DNA from: Collybiopsis luxurians FD-317 M1 | Taxonomy: Eukaryota > Basidiomycota > Agaricomycetes > Agaricales > Omphalotaceae | Direction: 5' to 3' | DNA: 64,000 bases | Assembly (NCBI GenBank): GCA_000827265.1 | Contig: KN834781.1 | Span: forward strand, 186,001-250,000 | Part shown: one piece after another, positions 35,665 through 47,018 of the stretch | Numbering within the stretch: position 1 is the first letter of the stretch | Layout of the letters: every line of letters starts with the position of its first letter | Notes under the pieces: generated by a model | Told to the model about the DNA's origin: nothing | Seen by the model: the letters and a program-made list of their open reading frames with translations, nothing else | Databases searched by the model: none | Translations under genes and position numbers: made by a program

Positions 35665-36624
35665 CTACTCGATAGGAAGCCTCTTTGATTTAAGAGCAGA
35701 GGCCGCAACAGAAGCGGGACTGGTCCGTTTGGCACTCTCATGTCCCCACAGATGAAGAGCCATAAGCTGTTGATCGGCCTTTTCCCATCCGTCGTAAACC
35801 CCGTTCATCATTTCCCGTCGACGAAGACCATGGAAAGCCATATGGTACTGCAATACAGCAGACCAGTCGTAGCGCTGATTCAAAAAATTAAGATGATCAA
35901 TGTATGCAAACAAGCCAGTGACAAGTATGGCGACTACATCGGGCTGACCACCAGAAATAGCAAAGTGCGTGAGGATCCGAAAGTAAAGGGTTAGGGGAGA
36001 GATGATAGCGGAGAGTGATGGGTAATCCTTCGAGGAAGAGGCGCGAGCAAGGAATGTAGCAAGAGAGCCCTCATCGTCGGCCTTGTCGCGTAGTTTAGAG
36101 TCGAGCTTACGGAGATCTATAGGACGAAGCTCGTGGCGCGCAATGTCTAAAAGCATGCTTGCCTCGACTAGAGGAAACATATCAAAAAGAGACTTCCGTG
36201 GTTGAACTGGGGCAGCAGTGAAAGGCGGAAGGGTAGGCAGAGGGGGTGCGGAGGGAAAGCCACTGGTGGACTGTTGCCGTGACTGCAAGGTGCCAATAAG
36301 GAGCTGAAGCAGCTGGTCGCTCGACAATGAATTGAGTGCCCCGATAATTGGAGTTCTGCCTGCAGCAGGATTAGCGACAGGACTACCAGTCGGAGAGGAG
36401 CCGGTGGAATTGCTGGGAGAAGCCAGATCACTCATTGACAAAGGTGAAATAGGACGCGACGACGGAGTGGCAACAGCTTTCAAGGGACGAGTGTACTGTG
36501 GAGACTTTGGTGACGAAGCAATGGTGAACCTGCAAAGAAAAACCTCAAAAGAGGCTATGGAACTCTACGTTATGTGAGATCTCGTGAAAGAAGGAAATGA
36601 GGGAGCCGACGACGTGTGCGCCAT
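35665..36624 (-). CDS. Ser/Pro-rich protein of unknown function (gag-like features possible)
   Basis: The main exon is open from 36529 to 35665. The N-terminal part is low complexity (SRPISPLSMSDLASPSNSTG). The C-terminal half is ordered: SLFDMFPLVEASMLLDIARH, LTLYFRILTHFAISGGQPDV, then YDWSAVLQYHMAFHGLRRRE. The last phrase resembles capsid-like (gag-type) proteins seen in mushroom genomes, which would make this a retroelement-derived or domesticated gene; that is inference. The frame has no ATG before SMSDLA in the main exon. A first exon at 36624-36569 (MAHTSSAPSFPSF...) joins in phase through a 39-bp intron, short for this genome, so the start is uncertain; the alternative start is the Met of PLSMSDLA. 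Confidence 0.6.
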
Positions 36625-37037
36625 CCTATGTACTAGAGGAGCCACAATCGCCACCCAGCGAAGGTGGATGAAGACAAAGTGTCGCTGGCGCGACAATAAA
36701 AGGCACGTGGCTCGTCAACATAGACCTCGGTCAAAAGCAATTCGACACAAGGCAGGAGAGGCCCAGTGCCCAACGTTTCTGGCAAGATTCGAGTCAAAAT
36801 CTGGTGGCGAAAAATGCGCGTTCACTGATATCAGAATGCTTATAGTTATACACAAGCCTCGAAAATTCGTACGTCGTAAATATAAAGGGGATCGGGTAAT
36901 GACAAAAAGAAGAAAAGTACAAGCGATGCGAGGAGCCGGTCAATACATATGCATGCGGAAACAGGTGAAGCGGCTTTACACAGGGCATCGATACAATGGA
37001 GAGTACATATGCAAAATGAAGGCAAAAGTCCCAGAGG

Positions 37038-39651
37038 TCATGACGGAGAAGACCCTTGAGAGTCTGAGCCGGAATCAACTACAGTTGGAACTGGCGCGAC
37101 CTTGTACCGAAATTCGTTGCTCCAGCCCTGTAAGGAGCAAGTAGGATTCCAATACCAATGCTCTTGAACATCTTCAAGCCTAGTAAAGCGAGTTGAGTCA
37201 AGTTCATCTTCACTAAAGATATCGCTGTGACTGGAAGAGAATTTAACTATCAGTACTGGTATTCCATTCATCGAGGGAGCTGTTGTACTCACGCGGATTT
37301 GAAATGGCTTATCAGTGTCATAATGGAATTCACCAACGCCCCGTGGCAGTGCGCGCATCGTAAAAGATCAAAGCCAAAGGAGCGATCAGATGCAAGAATT
37401 TTTTGTGTTTCGTCGCCGAAAGCATTTATCTTATGCGTATGATTGTGGTGATCAACCTGAGAGGAAAGCGATAATTAGAAGTGTCTTCGAAAAAGGAGAG
37501 AAAAATCTGTTTTACATAGGTGATCGCAGCGGGCCATCTCATGAAGAGTCTTCCAGCATTCCAAGCTGGGCTCTGGCGTTCACAGTCTGTACATTCAATA
37601 AGTGGATTCGCATCCCACAAATCTTGAACAGTCGTCGTCATGGGATCGAGGGAGCAAGCTTCGATGACTGTCTTCACTCTCGTAGGGTATTTTTCGCTTA
37701 GAGTGAGGTATCGAGACGTCCAAGGACCCGTGCTGGAGTAGTCGAGTAATTTGATTCGGATGCTATTGGCGTCGGGATTCTCAAAACAGCAGTGATGATA
37801 AAACATTTGAGGGTAGACCAAGGGAAGATTACAGCATTTACTGCATTCGAAAACTGTCGTGGCGAGCTGGAGGCCCGAGATCGTTGCTTCAGGATGTGTC
37901 TTCTGCATAATTTCCACGAGTTCCTGAAGCTTCTTGGGTTTCCACTGATCAATAATGCGGGGCAGATGCTCGAGCAATTTAGACTTCATCAAGTCGGATG
38001 TAATTTCTTCGTCAACAGGCGTGTCCCAGACAAGTCCTTCGAAATACTCATCATTCAAGATATCAGCCTTTCCAGGGAAGGGGTCACGAAGATCCCGACT
38101 GTACTTGATGTTGTTGTATTCCGCAGAAAGCAGGGCCAGTAGCCTAAATCGATGTCGTTCGATGCGAGACCTCCGTTCTTCCGTAAGCCATTGAACTAAT
38201 TCGGTTTTGATATTCTTCCAACCTTGAAAAACAATGTCAGATTTTAAACAAGTAGCCAAAGTAAAATCTTCCATACCATAATCTGTGAGCTTCTTCGATT
38301 GTCGGACTAATTTATGATTGGTGAAATCTTGACCATCCCTCATACTTATCTCAGCTTCTTCGCGCCACCCTATCTTTTCTAGCCGCTCTAAGATTCTAAA
38401 AACGGCCATCTCAGGATAGATAGATGTTGGAGATAGTTGTTGTTGCTTACGCTTCCTTTCGTTGTTCACGGATCTCGTATAATTCATCGCTACGTTGATC
38501 CAGTCTGTCCTGCAGCCACTCCTGGCATTGCCTGCCGTGCTGTAAACTAATTAAAGAGAGTCCTGGCAGACCAGACGTAGGACTTCGTACTGCTTGCTTC
38601 CCAAGGCGTTTTACTGTCTTAATCCTGATCCATCCATATTGTTCCCATGAAGTTTGGAGTGCTTCGTACTCTGCTTTCAATCGGGCGACTATTCCATGAT
38701 GGGTTACAATATATCGACATCCTCGTTTTTGGAAGCGATTTAGAGATGAGCTTCGACGTACTCGCTTATGAACTAACTCACTGGCTACCTGCATCGACTC
38801 ACAAGGCAAGACTTTCTGACGTTCCTCACGAAGTCCAGGAGGCAATTTGGCTATCAAAGCGGGGTCGTCGATAGTGATAAAGCTAAAGACGGCGATGGCT
38901 ATAAGCAAAGGTCAAATGATTATCACATAGAAAATACTCACGACTCCGATGCACAGCTCTTGCAGCACCTCATGCGGAACGACCAGTAAACATTATTGCA
39001 AGGCTTATGACCGCAAACCTGCACAGTAAAATGATCAGTTATAGCGGACGAGTCAACAATCTTTCTGCCCCCACATGACAGTAGGATTCGTAAAGGAGAT
39101 GAGCATATTGAGGCTCATTCAGATCGTCAGGTAAAGATGGAAGGCCTTCGACACTCTTGCGAGCAGTGCGCCAGATATTCTTGGAGGACTTGCTCATCAG
39201 GATACCTCGAAGGTCCTTGGTCGTACGGGCTAGACGAAGGAGATCACCGGGATCGAGATAGCAGAAGATCTGGAACAAAGCACGGTAAACCTACTTGTGA
39301 TGCAGTATCCAGAGTGAGAACTCATACCTCCAGAATAACATCCAGCGGTACGTCCTTTGCCAATTTCTCAAGCAGACCCAATTTTCCTTTGACCTTTCGA
39401 AACTGTTCAGGCATTCGTCGCTTTTTCGAGCTGGATGAAACACGATAATCCTCGTCAACGGATGAGCGTTTCGAACGAGTATCTTTCTTCGCCCTTTTTC
39501 GCGGCCGTTCGTCTTCATCCTCCTCCTTAAGGTCATCTTCTTCGAATTCACTGCCGACAGCATTTGAAATCTCAGTTTCAGACAGATCTTGCATCTGCAG
39601 GTCCGTCGAAGTCTTTGCCTTCTCCTGAATACGCAGAGAGCGTCTTGCCAT
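37038..39651 (-). CDS. F-box protein
   Basis: Probable substrate-recognition subunit of an SCF ubiquitin ligase. It starts MARRSLRIQEKAKTST at 39651. Exon 1 (39651-39328) encodes an acidic and basic nuclear-type linker (DERPRKRAKK), then KDVPLDVILEV. Exon 2 (39269-39075) completes the F-box: IFCYLDPGDLLRLARTTKDL. Exons 3 (39018-38942; VCGHKPCNNVYWSFRMRC), 4 (38898-38451) and 5 (from 38395) follow in phase. Exon 5 has a cysteine pair FECSKCCNLP and LIECTDCERQSP. The next exon begins VDHHNHTHKINAFGDET after a 59-bp intron, and the last exon ends at 37038-37040. Mushroom F-box proteins share the layout of F-box, CH-C-C motif and long helical tail. The target is unknown. Confidence 0.87.
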
Positions 39652-40269
39652 CGTTAGTTGTTATAGTCCAAGAGGATGGGATGGAAGTTTTTGGAACAGT
39701 GAACTAAGACTAAGACTGTGGAGCCCGCCGCCCGCCACTCTTGGTCTCGTGCTCAATTCACGTGATACGCGACACTGGCGGCGCGCGCGGCGTACCGAAT
39801 CGCCGATGCGTATCGAGCTCGAAGTTTGATTCGAGCTTTACATGCGAAGCCTTCTGCAGGATATCCAAGGGTCTGTCAAATTTGGATTACTCCGCCTCGA
39901 AGGAAGTAGACGTGCTCTTTGTTTTTTTTCCCAGTTAACCCTAACCAGCGTCACTCGAATCATACCTCTTCTCTCATCAATTTCAGGAATCTTTGCGGAA
40001 AGTGTCCTTTTCCCCATTCAGCTTGCTCTTCTTTGAGCTATATTTGGTTATCTTCAGGCAAAGTAATGGACTTCAAAAAAACCCCTCGCTCTCCAGTAAG
40101 TAAACAAGTATCGTAATGAGGTTCAACTCAAAGTTATACTCCTACCGCCAAAATACGTATACAAACCTAAGGGTCCACGTATCTCAATCAGTGACTCAAA
40201 CTAGAACCCACATTGTGTAGGCGTTTACAAGAGCTCTAGAGTAATGCCAGAAGAAGTTCTTTGCAAAGG

Positions 40270-40276
40270 TATAAAA
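40270..40276 (+). promoter_or_regulatory. TATA box of the cerato-platanin gene
   Basis: TATAAAA, 60 bp before the start codon at 40336, in a pyrimidine/CA-rich leader. It is typical of strongly expressed secreted-protein genes. Confidence 0.6.
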
Positions 40277-40335
40277 CCAACCCCAGAGCATCTCGTCCAC
40301 CCACCAAAACACATAATTTGTCCACAACCCCAGCA

Positions 40336-40806
40336 ATGAAAATCCCATCGCTGCCCCTCACGCTCTTCCTTTTTCTCTCCACCCTAGCCCCAACCTCTCT
40401 CCGTGTCTCTGCCTCCCAAGTCCGCTTCGACACAGCCTACGACGACCCCTCGCGCTCCCTCGCCACCGTTGCCTGCTCCGATGGCCCCAACGGCCTCATG
40501 ACCAAAGGCTACACGACCTTCAACTCCCTCCCCTCCTTCCCCAACATCGGCGCCGCTTCCGCCGTGACCGGGTGGAATTCCCCCGAGTGTGGGACATGTT
40601 GGCAGTTGACCTCTAGCGATGGAAAGACTATAAACATCCTAGCCATTGATCATACCAATAATGATAATATTAACAATAGCGGTGATGGTGATGCGTTCGT
40701 TGTCTCGCGGGAGGCAATGGACACATTGACGGGAGGGAACGCAGTGGCAGTTGGGACGGCGGATGTTACATCGACGCAAGTTGCTAGATCGCTTTGTGGA
40801 CTGTAG
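40336..40806 (+). CDS. Cerato-platanin family secreted protein
   Basis: Small secreted protein with a double-psi beta-barrel (expansin-like) fold; relatives act at the fungal cell wall, bind chitin oligomers and can be recognised by plants. Intronless, 156 residues. It has a signal peptide of about 25 residues (MKIPSLPLTLFLFLSTLAPT). The mature part begins near SQVRFDTAYDDPSRSLATVA. The four family cysteines are present: ACSDG, ECGTC (two) and SLCGL at the end. Family phrases FPNIGAASAVTGWNSPECGT and INILAIDHT are clear. The length is normal. The start was chosen as the only ATG giving a signal peptide; an upstream in-frame extension to 40261 would overlap the TATA box. Confidence 0.95.
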   Translation: MKIPSLPLTLFLFLSTLAPTSLRVSASQVRFDTAYDDPSRSLATVACSDGPNGLMTKGYTTFNSLPSFPNIGAASAVTGWNSPECGTCWQLTSSDGKTINILAIDHTNNDNINNSGDGDAFVVSREAMDTLTGGNAVAVGTADVTSTQVARSLCGL

Positions 40807-41254
40807 GACCTGAAGCAGTTAGTTTTTTGTTTCATTTCCCTGTGGAAACGGTGGTACTTATTTACTGAACTTTTATTCACAGCTTAAACAGCTTACAAAA
40901 CCCGAGTTCTGTTCAACGTATGAGTCTCTATCATGCTCTCGTCAATTTGTGTATGTACAGTAGCAGTTATGGATAGTCTTGCGTTAAATCCCTTCCCTTG
41001 AATTGAGATGGAGAGTTCCGGAAGGAAACGATAGCGAACCTTAAATTGACCGGACGAGATAGAATATGCTCAGCGATCGGACGACGTTCTCGGATCCAGC
41101 TTCCAGCAGTCTGCCCATATAGGAATTATTAAGCTTGTTCTTTGGTCCCCGTTGAGTCAATTAGACTCAAGGTGACCGGAAGGCTTTGAGATTATGGGTG
41201 CTCTGGATATGAAGAAGTGATTCCGAATACACTCGTTTCTAAATATCGCTGTCG

Positions 41255-41740
41255 TTCATAATACCCCACGCCTTCTGCGCCAAGTCCCTCGCCTCCCTAC
41301 TCGGATCTTCTCTCTCCCCAAGATACTTGAATTTATCCTTCTAAAAACCTCACTGGAGTACACTATACCCAGCCCCGCGGTCCCAGCTTAGTCCTCTCTT
41401 GGCCGCTCGTGAATTCTTCAACGCTTCATTCTTCCTTTCGGTGTACAAGATCCGTACAGCCGCCGCAAATAACCTGCTTTTCCAGCTCTTCAGGATTCAG
41501 CCCTCCCTCCCTAATCTTACCTTTTTCTCTAAGGATCTGAAAAGCCATTATCCTCCAACGCGGGCCGCATAACCTACATGCTGTGAATTCCAATTGAAAA
41601 AGCTCTCCATCGTCAATCAAGCTAAGTACGAAGGCATAGCATTCTCGTCGTCCGATTTCGGCGGAATCCGTTCGTTTGACAGCAGATACCAGTGTCGAAT
41701 GGGCTATGATGAGAGGACTGACGAACTCGAGAGAGAATGT
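41255..41740 (-). pseudogene. Unidentified small gene or gene remnant
   Basis: Open minus-strand text SLEFVSPLIIAHSTLVSAVK...LIDDGELFQLEFTACRLCGP...EKQVICGGCTDLVHRKEER with a possible downstream piece KYLGEREDPSREARDLAQKA after stops. The cysteine pairs and basic C-terminal region recall the C-terminal parts of mushroom BTB/POZ proteins, but no BTB domain is present upstream. It may be a remnant or a small unknown gene. The rest of 40807-42845 shows no gene; the last 300 bp should hold the kinase promoter. Confidence 0.3.
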
Positions 41741-42845
41741 AGATGAATGAGGGGTCCAGTTGTCACAGACTCAAACAACTTAAAAGTAGTCAGTTGGCTT
41801 GCAGACGCATCGATAGAGTCATCGACAATTTCGTCGACTCGGAAGACACTTTATTCTTTAGAGAGGTCATGGTCAGGGAACAAGATAAGCTTTTTTCTCG
41901 GATTATCACTAGTGATACACGCTGCTCGCTGAAGTTGTTGAATATATAGTTCACCTTTCATACTTATTGCGTCAATACGATGGTACCACTAGCAATGTCG
42001 AGCATACATTCGTTCTACACAGGTCACGGTGAGGGTTGGTAGTAGGAACAGTGCCTGTGAACAGAGGCGTGTTGCTTTTTTGGTAAATTGACGCTCTGAC
42101 TCACCTCTGCCTTCCACGCCCTCACGGCCACAATACAACCGCGATGGGAATTTTTCGAGTCAAAGAGACTTTGCCTCAACATCTCTATCAGACATATACA
42201 GCATGTTCAGTCAGGGCATCACTGCTTCTGGAATCTCTAGAGAGTCGAGATTCGACCAATATGATTGATCAATTCGGGTAATCTCTGCCCTTCTGACGCT
42301 CTTCCGCTCTTTTGCACGGCTATAAATCCCTGACATGAGAGAGCACCTTTTTTCTTTCCCTCATACATACCCATTGACCATAACCTGGAATTACCCAGGC
42401 CCTTCAACAGTTCCCTTCACGATTGAAATTTGAATTCCCCAGAAGGCGGAGATAAGTCCCCGTCCCCGCACATCATTCAACTGATTCTTCAAGAGTCAAG
42501 AAGCTTCCTACGCCTTCCCGGACGTAAAACTGGCAGGCGGCGTGCTTCAATTTATAATCGATGTTCAGCTTTTACTTCCAGCATCGATCAGGATTCAAGT
42601 AAGACCTAGTGAGTAAAATATCTCGCCTCCGTACGCATTTTGCCTCAGCTCATTCCCGTTCTATACGTACATTACTAGCTTGCTCAGTTTTGGAATTCTA
42701 GCCGCCAGGCATTCCGATTCAGACTTCTCCTTCCCCAATCCGACTAGCTGATTAGCCGTTTCCTTCCCTCGCTTCCCAGAAAACTCATCTCGTATCCCTC
42801 TTTTTTTCACGAAGCTCTGCCCCATCAACCCGTAAACGACCCGTG

Positions 42846-44595
42846 ATGACGCCCCTGCCCAATACCTGTCCCACTCAACCATCTTTCAACATCGACATAG
42901 ACGCACGACCACACATATTCCCCTCCCCAACTGCATGGGCCTCCTTCTGGTACTCCCTCGCTCCGTGGTTCGAAAAACACGGCTATATACTATACATCCC
43001 TGGATCCCAAACACATTTTGGGCTTTCTGATGGGTTCACTGTCCCTGCTCGCAACACCCTGCCAGGACCTGGCAATCATGATGCGCAGCAAACTCGGAGT
43101 TCGAATCGTGGAGATCCCGATCCACCGTACGCGTTCACGGAGACACCCTCTGGTCTGGAGTATGTCTACGACTCATATTCGCGTACGCGGGGCTCCCAGG
43201 ACAACAACCTGAGCAGCTCCACAAGTCAATCTCAAACCAAATCCCTCGTACCTGTCCAGGTCCCGCCGTTCATCGCGACGAGCAATACAGGACGAGTCTA
43301 TGCAGCCCAAGATTCTTCGGGTCGTCATGTCTATATAAAGATCATTAAGAAAGATTCCGAACAATTCCGAGTTGTAGAGTTGCTCCGGAGGCAGAAGGAG
43401 ACTCCTGGGGTTTTGCCTATATTAGATGTGCTGGAATACGACGACAATGGCGGAGGAGGTGGCGGGTACGCATTCTTAGTGATGCCTAGATGGGGAGATA
43501 TTCCTGGACCCAGTAATCTCTTACGGACCACAGGAGACGTGGTAGAGTTTATACTCGATGTACTAAAGGTAAGAAACCATTTTAAACGAAAAAAAAAGGA
43601 AATTATTCCTTGCGTGATTATCCCTAAAAACAACATTACAGGGCCTCGATACGCTACACTCTCTTCGCATCGCGCATCGTGATATCAAAATCAATAACCT
43701 AGTAATGAACCACCTATTTACTATCCCCATTCGAACCCTTCGGCCTTTGCACCGCCTGCAAATCCATACTACTCAAGATCGTGGTTCGACTAAATCATCG
43801 ACGACACCAATAGTACCCGCCAGATCGAAAACGCGGACATCCGCACTGCACCTTGCCTCAATTCGGGAGTCAATGTCTCACCGTCTCGAATTCGCCATTA
43901 TAGACTTTGATTTTGCAATGGTCATACCGCCGAGTAGAAATGGGAAGGATAGACTACCCTCGACGCTCGCTTGGATGCAGGAATATAGCGCGCTGGACGT
44001 CGCTCAGGGAGAGCTCGTGTACGATCCGTTCAAATACGACGTTGGTGTATTGGGCGTTATGTTATGCGAGATGGTTCAGGTCAGTCGATTTTTTTTAAAC
44101 TTCTGTCCATATTCGTCGGAATAAGACTCGAGCTTCTACTTTTAGAAATATACGCCACTCATCCCGAACCTGGCTCCCCTGCTCGACCGGATGACCACAC
44201 ATGAACTCAAAAAGCGATTTACCGCTCGTGAAGCTCACGCTTTTGCAGAGAAATACCTGCTCTCCGAAAAACAACTTGACCAAAAAGAACTTGTGCCTCC
44301 ATTACCTTATCCTGGGGCCGTCAGCATCAAATACCACCACCTCAATCGCCAATATCGTCATCACAGCCTAACGCCCACGACTAGCAGTAATCCTTGGACG
44401 ACATATGACCGCTGGGCCCACCTACCCGCGTCGTTCTTCAGAGAATTTCCTCAGTGGCAAAAGTACGTCACTCCTCCGCTGCCAAAATGGAAGAGGTGGC
44501 TTAGGAGGTGTTGTGAGACGCCGGAAGGGAGACAACGAGTGAGAGCTGTAAGGAGGGCGCTGGCGGTCGTTGGCATTGGAGAAGGGGAACGGTGA
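42846..44595 (+). CDS. Protein-kinase-like protein with DFD in place of DFG
   Basis: Diverged eukaryotic protein kinase. Three exons, 42846-43568, 43642-44079 and 44146-44595, join in frame to 536 residues. The N-terminal 140 residues are unlike known domains. The kinase part shows GRVYAAQDSSGRHVYIKIIK (glycine-loop remnant and ATP-binding Lys, about 165), hinge YAFLVMPRWGD, catalytic loop IAHRDIKINNLVMN (Asp about 255) and IIDFDFAM (about 327-334), where the usual DFG glycine is Asp. About 65 residues separate catalytic loop and DFD, far more than usual, and are Ser/Thr/Arg-rich. YDPFKYDVGVLGVMLCEM matches the family DVWSLG helix F region. The start is the ATG at 42846 in CGTGATGACG. Likely a mushroom-specific kinase, activity uncertain. 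Confidence 0.85.
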
Positions 44596-47018
44596 TTTAT
44601 CGGGGAGTAAACTCAGACTAGTTTTCGATTCGCTGGTATATTTGTTATGATATGGAAGTTCTATGTTATCTAGAACCATGCCTCTATGTAGTTGAGCCTG
44701 TATATTCCCGTACTTACCTACCTAAGCACTCGAGCCTGAGGTGTACAAAGAAGCCAGGTCATCTTAGAATTTACCGGAGCGATCTGTACCACACGCTCGC
44801 CACACGCTGGACCATTTAGGCCCTTTCGATGGAGTGCGGAGTATGGTAATTTGACATTATCTGGTTACCGTGCCACAACCTTCAGTGCTACTCTTCTCCA
44901 GTCGTTCTGGTCCTGGTTTGTTGAACTCTGTAATTCGTTGAACTCTGTAAAATGAGGAACGTGCCCGGGCGGATTTCTCAAAGTCTCCGTGTGTGCGAAG
45001 TTGTACTTATTTTTTTCTTTATCTTTTTGAAACGAGGTTCTAGTAGAATAATCACTCACCTCGAGTCAATTGAAGTCATTCTTTGGTGCGGGAGAGCTCA
45101 ATTAAACTCAAAGCTACTTGAGGTTGCTGAATGCATATGCTATCTATTAGAACGGGAAGTTTACGATGTGAACGATGCAGAGGACCCTATACTGCTACAT
45201 ATCTTTACGTTTTTTGACTCAATCCAGCAGTTAAAATTACACTGGGGAATCAAGGCCCAAGATTCAAAGTGACCAGGTTGCGCAGCGGATACATTTGATA
45301 AGAACGCAAAAACGGGACCTAGCTTGATTATCACCATTCTGCGCATTGTGGATTCTAGCGAAGTTCATCCACCTCTTCAATTTGCCTCCTGCCCGCCATT
45401 GCTCGCGATCACTAGTTTGGTCCCGGTGCTTCGCTACGCCGAGGGTAGTCTCCACGACACCACCTGGCTACCAGGACAGAGTACATACTCACGTACATTC
45501 CATTAAAGGCGGGACTCATTTCACACATTTTCGGCTTTGTGCGAAGAACTTTTTTTTGGGACACCAGCGACACAATGGTCATGGTACGTTATCAGACTAA
45601 GTACTAAGTACCGGTATACATACTTACGAACATTACAAGGCGGGACCAGCTCCAAGAATTTCGAAGGACTTTCCTTGTGGCAGTGATTACACAGTAATAA
45701 TATAGTATCCTATCCTTTGGCAGCGTAAAGCGAGCCTGGCATTCGAATATATGCTGTCTTCAGAGCTCGTTGCTCATTCTGAACAGCTCGGGCTTTCTTT
45801 TTAGATGGCCCTATGCATATAGCTTGTCCACGGAGGAGATCAAAAAACATCAGATATATGCTATTCTCGTAAAACGTTGCACCCTGGCGTCGGCACTCAA
45901 ATGCGACCGAGATACATCGTTGATTTGTCGCGCGCTTGTTGGGACAAATCACTGGTTAGAAAACTGCCCTTCCGTGATCTACCTCTACTTAGACGGAGGG
46001 CACATTTACGCCTTGCGTAAGTTATCAGGAAAGTCATGGGAGTTCTCGGGGGCGTTGCATGTTCGTCTCCCGTCCCCCCTTCACTTTGCTTACCCACAAC
46101 ATTTTGCTTTTCTGCCTCCAGCATGGGACTTGGATTCAGAGTTCACTATAGGAGGATAATTTGAGTGATATAAATCATCTTCGGCACCTCCAATTCTCTA
46201 TTTAAGATATATATACATATATGCCATATACATCCACGAGATCGACGCTGAATTCCCATACAATATATATAGTAGCAGGGTGGCGTCTTTTTCGGCAAGT
46301 GGTGATAGTTTGCCTCGCAGATGTTCCACTCACTTCTACATATCTACGTACTTATTCGACCAATAAAAGCTTTGGATCTAAATTTCACAGTTCTGTGGCA
46401 GCGCTGGAGATTTTAACAGCGCTGAAGGAGCCTGAAACTGGAACTACAAACTTGATCCGAATTTAGAACCATTGTTGTGACCGAGTACGTGTATTGGATC
46501 TAGCACATCAGTAACAGTGTTCCATTTCAAGGCAAAGACTTCGCGGAATATAAGATACAATATATTAGTTATAGGTAAGTTATACAATATGGCTACAAAA
46601 AATCATGGTATTTAAACGAACGGCCGTGCTGTGAATGGATACATATGTACAATTCAGATTGATACAAAGGAATTGGGCTCGGATATACATGCAGTACATG
46701 GATGTGCCGATCTTTCAACAACGTCTTTGTACGTCTGACGTCCAGAATCACAAACGTAATATTATTCGTTTGAGAAATGCGTAAACACGATGCCTCTTCT
46801 ACTTTCACGGACCCTGGGGGACTGACGGCACATGAGAGATGCGATAATGCAACGGAGATGTGTGCGTTGACGAAATTTGGATTTCACGACGTCACTGCAC
46901 TAGCAGCACGGCGTCCATAGATCCTATTGGAGATTCCAAGCCGGAGGGCGACAGGACCCTTTGGGCTCATGGACAGAAAGAATGTTCTGCGCTTTTGCTG
47001 ATTGTAGAAACTATGGAG
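44596..47018. other. No supported gene (2.4 kb intergenic)
   Basis: Short open frames on both strands have no recognisable motif and no consistent splice structure. An AT-rich stretch with TATATATACATATATG lies near 46205-46222. Confidence 0.5.

Noticed and set aside
36584..37144. 186-residue plus-strand open frame
   Set aside because: It lies opposite and between two minus-strand genes, is Arg/Lys-rich without motif, and overlaps the F-box gene's 3' end.
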